Source: Catenisphaera adipataccumulans (GTDB lineage: Bacteria; Bacillota_I; Bacilli_A; Erysipelotrichales; Erysipelotrichaceae). From it: a stretch of 64,000 nt of DNA. Made by a program: the position numbers and the translations under genes. Below are positions 1 to 7,190 of this stretch, in pieces (within the stretch, counting starts at the first letter, position 1; each line of letters begins with the position of its first letter). A model generated the notes under the pieces. The model was not told where the DNA came from. It saw nothing but the letters and a program-made list of their open reading frames with translations, and made no database searches. The stretch is from assembly GCF_014202755.1 (NCBI RefSeq), contig NZ_JACHHK010000001.1, positions 1 through 64,000 on the forward strand, in the 5' to 3' direction.

Positions 1-95
1 TGCTTCGGGTTCTCACAGATCACCATGACTCTTCCCTTGCGTCGAATCACACGACACTTATCGCACATCGGTTTTACGGATGGTCTTACTTTCAT
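1..95 (-). CDS. rpmJ: 50S ribosomal protein L36 (partial, runs off the window start)
   Basis: The reverse strand encodes [20 protein letters not shown] and continues to ENPK at the window edge. This is the ribosomal protein L36 sequence, a 37-38 residue zinc-ribbon protein of the large subunit. The first Cys pair (MCDKC) is visible, and a third Cys (VICEN) lies near the edge. Only the last few codons are missing. It follows infA by 14 bases, the usual infA-rpmJ order of the ribosomal protein/rpoA operon, which should continue outside the window with rpsM, rpsK and rpoA. The gene is too short to be found by simple length filters. Confidence 0.95.
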   Translation of the reverse strand, partial: MKVRPSVKPMCDKCRVIRRKGRVMVICENPK

Positions 96-109
96 TGTGA
101 CTTCCCCCT

Positions 110-328
110 TTATTTCTTTCTGAACGTAATGCGCCCACGTGTTAAATCATACGGTGAAATTTCCACGGTCACACGGTCGCCCGGTAAAATGCGAATGTGA
201 TGCATACGGATTTTACCGGAAACGTGAGCGATGATCTCGTGTCCGTTTTCTAATTTTACCTTAAATGCCGCGCTCGGCAATGTATCGACAACAACGCCGT
301 CCAGCACGATCATATCTTGTTTTGACAT
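110..328 (-). CDS. infA: Translation initiation factor IF-1
   Basis: This is a 72-residue single OB-fold protein, the normal length for IF-1. Typical stretches are the [20 protein letters not shown] start and the [20 protein letters not shown] core. IF-1 binds the A site of the 30S subunit and helps IF-2 and IF-3 during initiation. A GGAGGG ribosome binding site lies upstream. It is the first gene of the visible infA-rpmJ unit and has its own promoter, separated from the tRNA genes upstream by a terminator. Confidence 0.97.
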   Translation of the reverse strand: MSKQDMIVLDGVVVDTLPSAAFKVKLENGHEIIAHVSGKIRMHHIRILPGDRVTVEISPYDLTRGRITFRKK

Positions 329-379
329 GAAAAACGAATCCCTCCTTCATCAGCATATGCGTACAAAATGCCAATTATT

Positions 380-408
380 ATTATAACTGATTCTGTAAAA
401 AATGAAAA
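380..408 (-). promoter_or_regulatory. Promoter of infA-rpmJ
   Basis: On the reverse strand a perfect TATAAT (380-385) lies 17 bases from a weak -35, TTTTCA (403-408). It sits between the tRNA terminator and infA, so infA can be transcribed independently of the tRNA genes. Confidence 0.6.
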
Positions 409-413
409 GCATG

Positions 414-437
414 AAAAAAAACCAACCCGAAGTTGGC
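414..437 (-). terminator. Terminator after the tRNA unit
   Basis: The reverse strand has the stem CCAAC/GTTGG with loop TTCGG, followed by eight T. It closes the Val-Thr-Lys-Gly tRNA transcript just before the infA promoter. Confidence 0.75.
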
Positions 438-446
438 TGCATACAA

Positions 447-520
447 TGGAGCAGGTGATGAGAATCGAACTCACGTAGTCAGCTTGGAAGGCTGAAGTTC
501 TACCATTGAACTACACCTGC
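447..520 (-). tRNA. tRNA-Gly(TCC), copy 1
   Basis: A 74-base cloverleaf including an encoded CCA end. The anticodon loop CTTCCAA reads TCC inside stem TCAGC/GCTGA. The acceptor GCAGGTG pairs with CACCTGC. It is identical to the copy at 808-881. It is the last gene of a four-tRNA unit and ends about 10 bases before the terminator. Confidence 0.97.
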
Positions 521-529
521 ATAAAAAAA

Positions 530-605
530 TGGTGACCCGTGGGCGATTCGAACGCCCGACCCTTTGATTAAAAGTCAAATGCTCTACCAACTGAGCTAAC
601 GGGTC
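530..605 (-). tRNA. tRNA-Lys(TTT)
   Basis: A 76-base cloverleaf with encoded CCA. Acceptor GACCCGT pairs with ACGGGTC; anticodon loop CTTTTAA reads TTT. It lies between tRNA-Thr and tRNA-Gly in the same transcript. Confidence 0.97.
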
Positions 606-608
606 ACG

Positions 609-684
<76 letters not shown>

Positions 685-685
685 A

Positions 686-761
686 TGGTGGAGGTTAACG
701 GGCTCGAACCGCTGACCCTCTGCTTGTAGGGCAGACGCTCTCCCAACTGAGCTAAACCTCC
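686..761 (-). tRNA. tRNA-Val(TAC) with C at position 33
   Basis: A 76-base cloverleaf with encoded CCA; acceptor GGAGGTT pairs with AACCTCC. The anticodon loop is CCTACAA, so the base before the anticodon (position 33, plus-strand base 729) is C. Nearly all elongator tRNAs have U there because it makes the U-turn of the loop. The other tRNA-Val at 1083-1158 is otherwise the same and has the normal U33. The copy may be poorly functional, or the base may be a sequencing error. It is the first gene of the second tRNA unit. Confidence 0.93.
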
Positions 762-772
762 GTGCAATTCAA

Positions 773-801
773 ACTATACCAATCCTGAAACCATCTGTCA
801 A
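773..801 (-). promoter_or_regulatory. Promoter of the Val-Thr-Lys-Gly tRNA unit
   Basis: The reverse strand shows a perfect -35 TTGACA (796-801), a 17-base spacer and -10 TATAGT (773-778). The predicted start is about 5 bases before the tRNA-Val. It therefore makes the second tRNA block an independent transcription unit. Confidence 0.8.
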
Positions 802-807
802 ATTAAA

Positions 808-881
808 TGGAGCAGGTGATGAGAATCGAACTCACGTAGTCAGCTTGGAAGGCTGAAGTTCTACCATTGAACTACACCTGC
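808..881 (-). tRNA. tRNA-Gly(TCC), copy 2
   Basis: Identical in sequence to the tRNA-Gly at 447-520, with encoded CCA and anticodon TCC. It is the last gene of the upstream tRNA unit. No clear terminator lies between it and the next promoter. Confidence 0.97.
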
Positions 882-901
882 ACGTTGCAGTTTCAAAAAA
901 G

Positions 902-977
902 TGGCTGGGGTAACTGGATTCGAACCAGTGGAATGCAGGAGTCAAAGTCCTGTGCCTTACCGCTTGGCTATACCCCA
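902..977 (-). tRNA. tRNA-Gln(TTG)
   Basis: A 76-base cloverleaf with encoded CCA. Acceptor TGGGGTA pairs with TACCCCA and the discriminator is G. Anticodon loop CTTTGAC reads TTG. Confidence 0.96.
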
Positions 978-991
978 ATATAAATAAAAAG

Positions 992-1075
992 TGGTGGAGG
1001 AGGGCAGATTCGAACTGCCGAACCCGAAGGAACTGAGTTACAGTCAGCCGCGTTTAGCCACTTCGCTACTCCTCC
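992..1075 (-). tRNA. tRNA-Tyr(GTA)
   Basis: An 84-base class II tRNA with a long variable arm and encoded CCA. Acceptor GGAGGAG pairs with CTCCTCC; anticodon loop CTGTAAC reads GTA. Confidence 0.96.
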
Positions 1076-1082
1076 AAAAAGC

Positions 1083-1158
1083 TGGTGGAGGTTAACGGGC
1101 TCGAACCGCTGACCCTCTGCTTGTAAGGCAGACGCTCTCCCAACTGAGCTAAACCTCC
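1083..1158 (-). tRNA. tRNA-Val(TAC), normal copy
   Basis: A 76-base cloverleaf with encoded CCA. The anticodon loop CTTACAA reads TAC and has the normal U33. It differs from the copy at 686-761 only at this base. It is the first gene of the upstream tRNA unit, about 7 bases after the predicted transcription start. Confidence 0.97.
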
Positions 1159-1171
1159 GTAGCGCTTTTAT

Positions 1172-1200
1172 ATGTTATCAAATCTGCTTATCTTTGTCAA
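1172..1200 (-). promoter_or_regulatory. Promoter of the Val-Tyr-Gln-Gly tRNA unit
   Basis: The reverse strand has -35 TTGACA (1195-1200), a 17-base spacer and -10 TAACAT (1172-1177). The -35 box and the spacer lie inside the last codons of the hypothetical gene at 1178-1633. Confidence 0.8.
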
Positions 1201-1633
1201 TTTTTTTCTCGACATTTTTCAGCAGACGCTGATACTCCCGGCGCAGCACAAACCGAAATAAATTCGCGATCCCCGTTTCGCTCATCCGACGCTGGATCAT
1301 CAAACATTTCCCCTGCTCCATCACAAACGCATAACTATAAATAATCTTCACGGTCCGGCCGAATACCGACTTATCTTTGATCACACGCATTTCTTCATAC
1401 GCGGTCCCATCCGGACACCAGACAAAGAAAAACGGCGAAAGAGAATGAAAAGGAACACGCTCCGGCGTTATAATATACACAGGTATGCGGATCTTTTCAA
1501 AATATGGCTGCCACGTCAGCCAACGGTCCAGCACCGCCTGCACCTTCGCCTTTTTCAGCGAATCCAGCAGGACCAGCACACACAAAGAATCCGGCAGCTG
1601 CACCGGATCATGATGTTCATCAAAAACGTTCAT
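1178..1633 (-). CDS. Hypothetical protein, 151 residues
   Basis: I do not recognise this protein. It is soluble-looking and predicts mixed alpha/beta, with a Lys-rich end (VEKKIDKDKQ). Aromatic segments such as SPFFFVW and IIYSYAFVMEQ occur mid-protein. It is divergent from the MreB-like gene at 1675. No good Shine-Dalgarno site precedes the chosen ATG; a TTTCAT-17-TACAAT promoter-like pair would give a leader of about 16 bases. Its 3' end carries the promoter for the tRNA genes. The even codon use supports it being real, but the start is uncertain. Confidence 0.6.
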   Translation of the reverse strand: MNVFDEHHDPVQLPDSLCVLVLLDSLKKAKVQAVLDRWLTWQPYFEKIRIPVYIITPERVPFHSLSPFFFVWCPDGTAYEEMRVIKDKSVFGRTVKIIYSYAFVMEQGKCLMIQRRMSETGIANLFRFVLRREYQRLLKNVEKKIDKDKQI

Positions 1634-1674
1634 AATTTATATACCATTTCCATTGTAGCATGACAGGAGGAAAT

Positions 1675-2604
1675 ATGAAATATTACGCATTTGATTTCGG
1701 AACCACCCACATCCGCCTATTCAACGAAAGCGAAGTCCTCTTTGATGAGCCGTCCTTGGCCGCATTAAACGACAAAGGTTCGATCATCGCCATCGGCAAG
1801 GAAGCCCGGCAGCAGCGCGGCAACCGCCGCGTCGTCAATGTCACCCGCCAGAAAAACGCCGATCTGCTCTGTCAGTACATCGACGAACTTTGCCGCCGTT
1901 ATCGTCTGTTCCGCCTGCTGACCAAAACCGGCATTCTCTTTACCGGCGGCCGATTTACCGAAGAGCTCCGCCGGCATTTCCGTGAGATCGGCGCAGCGGA
2001 TGTGTTATATGAAAAACAACTCTGGGTTGCCGCATTGGGCACCCAGATCAGCTTGAACAACGGCTATACTTGTCTGCTTCACATCGGTGCAGCGGCGACC
2101 GCTATCGGCGTCTTTGCCGACAATCAGCTGCTGCACGATGATACCAATTCTTATTCCGGCCTGCACATCGACCAAATGATCCGCACATGGATCCGCAGAA
2201 ACTATTCCTTGAATATCACCGATGAAATGGCCGATACCATCATCAAGACGATCGGACAAACCATGGCCCAGCCGCAGCCGGCCCGGATGTACGTGCAGGG
2301 ATTCGACCGTACCACGCAGCAGATCCGGACATTCTTCATGGATGAAAACCAATTTGCCTCGATCATCGATCCGATCCTGAATGAATGGGCGCGCTGGATC
2401 TATTCCTTCATCGTCCATCTGCCGTCCTTGCAGGAGCAGGAAATCACGGTCAAAGGCATTGTCTGCTGCGGCGGCGTGCTGCGCTATAAAAATTTAACCA
2501 GATCATTCCAGGAGCGGCTGCACATTCCGTTCTATACTGTCAAAAACCCGGAACAAAGTGTACCGGCCGGCCTGATGCACATCCTGCAGACATTAGAAAA
2601 CTAA
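1675..2604 (+). CDS. Divergent MreB/actin-like protein
   Basis: The 309-residue protein starts YAFDFGTTHIRLF and continues to EPSLAA and AIGKEAR, matching the phosphate-1 region and following strand of MreB (DLGTANT, EPSVVA, GKEA). The second half keeps the MreB pattern around residues 140-190. However, the phosphate-2 motif, normally DIGGGTT, reads HIGAAATA here, so the Asp and the glycines are lost. It is also about 30 residues shorter than typical MreB. It may be a filament partner or regulator without normal ATPase activity. The start at 1675 follows AGGAGG; an in-frame ATG at 1660 lies before that site and is less likely. True MreB-type polymers guide lateral wall synthesis at the membrane; this role is inferred only. 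Confidence 0.7.
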   Translation: MKYYAFDFGTTHIRLFNESEVLFDEPSLAALNDKGSIIAIGKEARQQRGNRRVVNVTRQKNADLLCQYIDELCRRYRLFRLLTKTGILFTGGRFTEELRRHFREIGAADVLYEKQLWVAALGTQISLNNGYTCLLHIGAAATAIGVFADNQLLHDDTNSYSGLHIDQMIRTWIRRNYSLNITDEMADTIIKTIGQTMAQPQPARMYVQGFDRTTQQIRTFFMDENQFASIIDPILNEWARWIYSFIVHLPSLQEQEITVKGIVCCGGVLRYKNLTRSFQERLHIPFYTVKNPEQSVPAGLMHILQTLEN

Positions 2605-2638
2605 AAAAAGCAGAGGTCAGATATTCTCAATGACCTCT
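2603..2638 (-). terminator. Terminator of the 70-residue gene
   Basis: The stem AGAGGTCA/TGACCTCT (2612-2619 with 2631-2638) is followed on the reverse strand by a T-rich run. It overlaps the last codons of the gene at 2617 and may also slow transcripts from the convergent MreB-like gene. Confidence 0.65.
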
Positions 2639-2829
2639 ACTTTTACTTTATCATCCGGTTCCAGATCATATGTGATCTTGGCAAAATCTTCCAAATGGTT
2701 CTCAATGATATCATGAACGGCCTCATAGACCTCATCTTTTGCGGTATCATCTTTACAATCGTATTCAATGGACGTTACAACATGTTTCTTGAACGACACA
2801 TCTTTCAGCTCATCTACTATATTCTTCAT
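2617..2829 (-). CDS. Small acidic hypothetical protein, 70 residues
   Basis: I do not recognise a function. The protein is acidic (many Asp and Glu) with a likely alpha/beta layout: an N-terminal helix MKNIVDELKD, a strand around HVVTSIEYD, then a helix and a C-terminal strand VKVEVIENI. It has a ribosome binding site AGAGG and its own promoter (TTGACA-17-TACACT) that starts at the end of the ABC transporter operon, so it is probably expressed separately. Confidence 0.7.
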   Translation of the reverse strand: MKNIVDELKDVSFKKHVVTSIEYDCKDDTAKDEVYEAVHDIIENHLEDFAKITYDLEPDDKVKVEVIENI

Positions 2830-2852
2830 GGTTCTACCTCTGTTTCAAATAA

Positions 2853-2881
2853 AGTGTAATCGACTTACGCACGTTTGTCAA
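2853..2881 (-). promoter_or_regulatory. Promoter of the 70-residue gene
   Basis: On the reverse strand a perfect TTGACA (2876-2881) lies 17 bases from TACACT (2853-2858). The -35 overlaps the stop codon of the ABC ATPase gene. Confidence 0.7.
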
Positions 2882-3630
2882 ACCTCATAGAAATGAATAA
2901 CATCCTCCGGCTTCAGGGCACTTTTTTCTGCACCGCTGAAATCTTTGGTGATCCGGCCGTCATGGAAGATCAGCAGCCGGCTGCCATTTTCCAGCGCATC
3001 TTTCATATTGTGGGTGATCATCAAAGCGGTGATCTGTTCCTGTTTGATCAGCTGATTGGTAATTTCTAAGATCTTGTGCGCACTTTTCGGGTCCAGTGCC
3101 GCGGTATGTTCATCCAGAAGCAGGATCTTCGGCGGATTCAGCACGGCCATCATCAATGCCACGGCCTGCCGCTGGCCGCCCGACAATAAACCAATTGGTG
3201 TCTTCAGACGGTCTTCCAGCCCCATATCCAGCGTTTTAAGATGTTCTGCAAAGAACTCCCGATCTGCATTCGTGACCGCCCGGGAAAACATTCCCCTCTG
3301 AGAGTGCGAATACGCCAATGCCAGATTCTCTTCCACGCTGAGCTCTCCGGCCGTGCCCATGGCAGGATTCTGAAACAGACGGCCGATCTGACGGGCACGG
3401 ATATGTTCTTTCTGTTCGGTAATATCCTCCTCATCCAGAAAGACTTTCCCCGATGTGACCGGGATCTTGCCGGCGATCACATTAAAAAATGTGCTCTTGC
3501 CTGCCCCATTGCTGCCGAGGATCGTCACAAAATCCCCGTCATGAATCGTAACGGAAACATCCGTCAGGGCTTTTTTCTCCAGCTGTGTGCCGGGATGGAA
3601 CGTGACCGATACGTGTTCAAGTTTAAGCAT
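2878..3630 (-). CDS. trpZ: ABC transporter ATP-binding protein (tryptophan-type importer)
   Basis: A 250-residue ABC ATPase. Walker A reads GSNGAGKST at about residue 43, the Q-loop is LFQNPAMGT, the signature is LLSGGQRQA, and Walker B is ILLLDEHTAALD. It powers import by the permease encoded just upstream, whose stop codon overlaps this start by a few bases. The ATG at 3630 is chosen because GGAGGG lies 6 bases before it; an in-frame GTG at 3636 is less likely. The three-gene set matches the T-box-regulated TrpXYZ-type systems of Bacillota. The symbol rests on this context. Confidence 0.85.
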   Translation of the reverse strand: MLKLEHVSVTFHPGTQLEKKALTDVSVTIHDGDFVTILGSNGAGKSTFFNVIAGKIPVTSGKVFLDEEDITEQKEHIRARQIGRLFQNPAMGTAGELSVEENLALAYSHSQRGMFSRAVTNADREFFAEHLKTLDMGLEDRLKTPIGLLSGGQRQAVALMMAVLNPPKILLLDEHTAALDPKSAHKILEITNQLIKQEQITALMITHNMKDALENGSRLLIFHDGRITKDFSGAEKSALKPEDVIHFYEV

Positions 3631-4489
3631 ATTCACCCCTCCGTTTCTTGCGGATATATGGAATCGAAATCGTAATGGCGACCAGCAGGGCCGAGATCAG
3701 GTTCATATCGCCCGAAGGCACACCAAACTGCAGGGCCAAAGTATACAAGACTCGATAAATACAAGCGCCTAAAATAGCCGAAAGGATCCCGAAACCAATC
3801 GTCCGTTTCTGGATGATCGCTTCACCGACAATAATTCCAGCCAGACCGATGACCATCATGCCCGTGCCGCCGGTCACATCCGCAAAGTGATTGTACTGCG
3901 CAAAGAGCGCACCGCTTAAAGCCACCAGCCCATTGGATAAACCAAACGCGATGAACTTCATCCGGTCCACATTGATACTTGACGAACGGACCATCGCTTC
4001 ATTGTCGCCGGTCGCACGGATCTGCAGGCCTAAATTTGTTTTAAAGAACCAATACAGGACCAGCGCCAGCACCGCAATCAGCGGGATCAGCACCAGCAGC
4101 GGCTGATCGACCGTATCAAACATGGAAGCACAATCTGGATCCAGTGAAAGCAGCGGCATGTTCGGCATGCTGCCCATGATCCGCAAGTTGATCGAATACA
4201 GGCCCGTCATCGTGATGATCCCTGCCAGCAGCGGCTGGATCTTCATTTTCGTCTGCAGAAACGCCGTTACCAGGCCGCAGACACAGCCGGCCAAAAAGGC
4301 CCAGCACAGCCCCAAATACGGCTGACCGGCCATGGTCGAAACCGCCACGACGGCAGCGCCGGTGGAAAAACTGCCGTCCACCGTCATATCCGGAATATTC
4401 AAGATCCGAAATGATACATATACACCTTCCGAAAGCACGGCTAAGATCAGACCTAGTTCCAATGCTTTCAATAATACATTGACTGTCAT
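3623..4489 (-). CDS. trpY: ABC transporter permease (tryptophan-type importer)
   Basis: A hydrophobic protein of about 288 residues with eight or so membrane segments, resembling the LivH-like uncharacterised permease family that partners with ABC_sub_bind proteins. Segments such as LILAVLSEGVYVSFRIL and GLAGIIVGEAI are typical. The start at 4489 follows AGGAG at suitable distance. It lies between the substrate-binding lipoprotein and the ATPase, with overlap or near contact on both sides, so the three are one operon. Substrate is inferred from the T-box and family. Confidence 0.85.
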   Translation of the reverse strand: MTVNVLLKALELGLILAVLSEGVYVSFRILNIPDMTVDGSFSTGAAVVAVSTMAGQPYLGLCWAFLAGCVCGLVTAFLQTKMKIQPLLAGIITMTGLYSINLRIMGSMPNMPLLSLDPDCASMFDTVDQPLLVLIPLIAVLALVLYWFFKTNLGLQIRATGDNEAMVRSSSINVDRMKFIAFGLSNGLVALSGALFAQYNHFADVTGGTGMMVIGLAGIIVGEAIIQKRTIGFGILSAILGACIYRVLYTLALQFGVPSGDMNLISALLVAITISIPYIRKKRRGEYA

Positions 4490-4497
4490 ATACGCTC

Positions 4498-5469
4498 CTA
4501 TTCTATCCACTGCAGCTTTGGATTGTCTGCCACCGAATCCGGCAGCGTCATGCCCAGCTGCTTCAGCACACTGCGATTCACATAAATATACAAATCTTTT
4601 TTATAGACTTTCACCGGAATGGATCCGGCTTTGGTACCGTTCAGCACCTTGTCGGTCATATCGGCTGTCTCTTTGCCCAACTGTGCATAATCGATCCCGA
4701 CCGTTGCCAGGCCGCCGTCCTTGACCATCGAATCCGCACCAACATAATACGGAATGCCCGCATCGATCGCTGTTTTGGATAAAGACGCCATCGCGCTGGC
4801 AACCGTGTTGTCATTCGGCGAAAGCAGGATATCGGCCTTCTGTGCCACGACCGATGCCGCCGTCTCCAGCTCGGTAATATCTTTGCCGGTGCCTTCAATC
4901 AATGTCAGACCATGTTCCGCACAATATTTTTTTGCCTTCTGCAAATTTGAAACCGAATTGGTCTCCGAAGCATTGTACAAAAAACCGACCGTTTTCATAT
5001 CCGGGTTCATTGCCTGTGCCAATTCAAGAATCTGATCCATCGCTACCTGATCGCTGGTGCCGGTAATGTTTCCGCCTGGATGTTTCAGATTCGATACCAG
5101 CTGCGCACCGACCGGATCGGATACAGCAGAAAAGATCACAGGAATATCCTTGGATACCCTTGCCGCCATCTGCGCCGTCGGCGTTGCGATGGCCACGATC
5201 ACATCACATTGTTTGTCTTCAAATTGATTGATGATGGAATTTAGATTCGCCATCTGTCCCGAAGCATCCGCATAATAAAATTCCGCATTCTTGCCGTCTT
5301 TATAACCGAGCTTTTTCATTTCCTTGGTGAAATTGTCCCGGATCAAATTCAAGGAAGGATGCGATACCAGCTGCGCAACACCGATCCGTACGGTTTTCTT
5401 CTGCGATGAACAGCCGACGGACGAAAGCAGCAGACAGATGCTCAGCATCCATGCAGCAATTTTTCTCAT
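4498..5469 (-). CDS. trpX: ABC transporter substrate-binding lipoprotein (tryptophan-type)
   Basis: A 323-residue protein with a lipoprotein signal: positively charged start, hydrophobic stretch and lipobox LLSSVGC, so it should be anchored outside the membrane. The body (VRIGVAQLVSHPSLNLIRD onward) matches the ABC_sub_bind family (two-lobed periplasmic-binding fold). In Bacillota this family with a T-box leader is the TrpX component of tryptophan importers. The ATG at 5469 is preferred to an in-frame TTG at 5475 since GAGAGGAG lies directly before it. Expression is expected to rise when charged tRNA-Trp is low. Confidence 0.85.
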   Translation of the reverse strand: MRKIAAWMLSICLLLSSVGCSSQKKTVRIGVAQLVSHPSLNLIRDNFTKEMKKLGYKDGKNAEFYYADASGQMANLNSIINQFEDKQCDVIVAIATPTAQMAARVSKDIPVIFSAVSDPVGAQLVSNLKHPGGNITGTSDQVAMDQILELAQAMNPDMKTVGFLYNASETNSVSNLQKAKKYCAEHGLTLIEGTGKDITELETAASVVAQKADILLSPNDNTVASAMASLSKTAIDAGIPYYVGADSMVKDGGLATVGIDYAQLGKETADMTDKVLNGTKAGSIPVKVYKKDLYIYVNRSVLKQLGMTLPDSVADNPKLQWIE

Positions 5470-5480
5470 AAGCAACTCCT

Positions 5481-5715
5481 CTCTTCAAAAGAAAACGCCC
5501 TGTGTCGCAACACAGGACGAAAATTTCGCGGTACCACCTGATTTGACATGAACCTCTCATGTCCGCTTATCATCTAACGTGTGATCACGTCCCGGTTCAC
5601 CGGGCCCTCCGAAGTCCATCACCCAACACAGATCATCCGGCTTCCACCCTCCCGGATTCGCTGCAGACTGCTTCCATGGGATCCTTCTTCTTCAGCGGTT
5701 TCAATTATTTTATCA
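5481..5715 (-). promoter_or_regulatory. T-box leader, probably tRNA-Trp responsive, with promoter
   Basis: The reverse strand carries the T-box sequence AGGTGGTACCGCG (5527-5539) followed by a terminator with stem CGTCCTGTG/CACAGGGCG and T-rich end (5491-5519). Stem I is recognisable: base GAAG-GA-TCC with GGA-CTTC, and an apical GGTGGAAG loop closed by ATCCGG/CCGGAT. The specifier loop 3' strand TGTTGGGTGAT contains TGG, the Trp codon. Uncharged tRNA would favour the antiterminator and turn on trpXYZ. An extended -10 (TGA-TAAAAT, 5707-5715) sits just before the stop codon of the transporter gene upstream. The TGG assignment is inference. Confidence 0.88.
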
Positions 5716-5717
5716 TA

Positions 5718-7082
5718 TTACGCAAACATCTGCCAATAGCCTTGAATGAAGATCAATAAAATGATCAGCGGGATCACGACACCGCAGTAGACACGGATCG
5801 ATCTTGGGAACCGAATACCTGTTCCCGTATTGGCTTCGGCCAGGAAATTCTTCCAGCCCCAGCCGTTTTTCGCCGTGCAGAAGAACACATAAAACATCGA
5901 GCCAAGCGGCAGTAAATTGTTGGAGACAATAAAATCTTCCAGATCCTGGATCGTTGAGCCTGCGCCCATGGGCTGAATAAATGACCAAAGATTAAATCCC
6001 AATGCACACGGGATCGAAAGGACGATCACCAGAACAGCGGATGTCTTCAGCGTGCGCTTCCGATCCCATCCGGTCAGTTCCTCCAACATGGTCATGATAT
6101 TCTGCAGCACAGCCAAGATCGTTGTATAAGCCGCAAAGCTCATAAACAAAAAGAACAAGGAGCCCCACAGCCGGCCGCCGGCCATATTCGCAAAAATATT
6201 CGGCAGCGAAATGAAGATCAATCCCGGACCTGAACCTGGATCGATATCATAGGCAAAACAGGCCGGGATCACGATCAAACCCGCAACCAAAGCCACGAAT
6301 GTATCTAAGCAGACAACCTGGATCGCTTCACCGGTCAGACGATGCGTCTTATCAATGAAGCTGCCGAAGATCGCCAATGCGCCGATCCCCAGACTCAACG
6401 TAAAGAACGCCTGTCCCATGGCCGCAAATACAACCTCATTCCAGCCATATTTCTGGATCTTGGAAAAATCCGGCACCAAATAATACCGCAGGCCCGCTTC
6501 TGCCCCCGGCAGCGTGACCGAACGGATCGCCAGCACGACCATCAGCACCAACAGACACACCATCATAAATTTGGATACACGTTCCAACCCATTTACCAAA
6601 CCTTTGGATAAAATATAAAAACCAACAACCACCACACCGATCATAAAACCCAGATTGACGGCCGGACTGGCAAGCATGCCTTGAAACTGGCTGAGGATCT
6701 GCGCTTGATCCGCACCGATGAACCGGCCGGTCAAATTCAAATAAAAATAGTAGAACATCCACCCACATACTGTGGTATAGAACATCATCAACAGGAAATT
6801 CCCCGCCAGGCACATGTATTTCATCCAGTGCCAATGTGTTCCTTTTGGTTCCAGTACATTAAAGGACAGGGCAGCACTTTTCTGGCTGGCACGGCCGACC
6901 GCATATTCCATGACCATGACCGGCAAGCCGAGAATGACCAAAAAAAACAAGTAAATCAGCACAAAGGTCGCCCCGCCGTATTTTCCCGTAATATACGGAA
7001 ACCGCCAAACGTTGCCCAAACCGATGGCACAGCCGGCACTGATCAAAATAAATCCGAGCCGGGAAGAAAATCGATCTCTCAT
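5718..7082 (-). CDS. Sodium-dependent amino acid transporter (NSS family)
   Basis: A 454-residue protein of the neurotransmitter:sodium symporter family. The N-terminal signature SAGCAIGLGNVWRFPYITGK (from about residue 16) is the unwound TM1 that binds Na+ and substrate in LeuT. About 11 membrane segments follow, as in MhsT-type bacterial members. Bacterial relatives move hydrophobic or aromatic amino acids, including tryptophan (TnaT, MhsT). Placement directly upstream of a tryptophan-type T-box and ABC importer fits an aromatic substrate, though the family alone does not show it. GGGAG precedes the start. It is divergent from asnA. Confidence 0.88.
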   Translation of the reverse strand: MRDRFSSRLGFILISAGCAIGLGNVWRFPYITGKYGGATFVLIYLFFLVILGLPVMVMEYAVGRASQKSAALSFNVLEPKGTHWHWMKYMCLAGNFLLMMFYTTVCGWMFYYFYLNLTGRFIGADQAQILSQFQGMLASPAVNLGFMIGVVVVGFYILSKGLVNGLERVSKFMMVCLLVLMVVLAIRSVTLPGAEAGLRYYLVPDFSKIQKYGWNEVVFAAMGQAFFTLSLGIGALAIFGSFIDKTHRLTGEAIQVVCLDTFVALVAGLIVIPACFAYDIDPGSGPGLIFISLPNIFANMAGGRLWGSLFFLFMSFAAYTTILAVLQNIMTMLEELTGWDRKRTLKTSAVLVIVLSIPCALGFNLWSFIQPMGAGSTIQDLEDFIVSNNLLPLGSMFYVFFCTAKNGWGWKNFLAEANTGTGIRFPRSIRVYCGVVIPLIILLIFIQGYWQMFA

Positions 7083-7190
7083 TTGTCTCTCCCTTTCATT
7101 TCAAACATGAAAAATTTTATCAACTTCATTGAAAAAAATCAACGTAAATGAAAAATATGATATACTGATTGAGTTATGAGGTGAACACAA

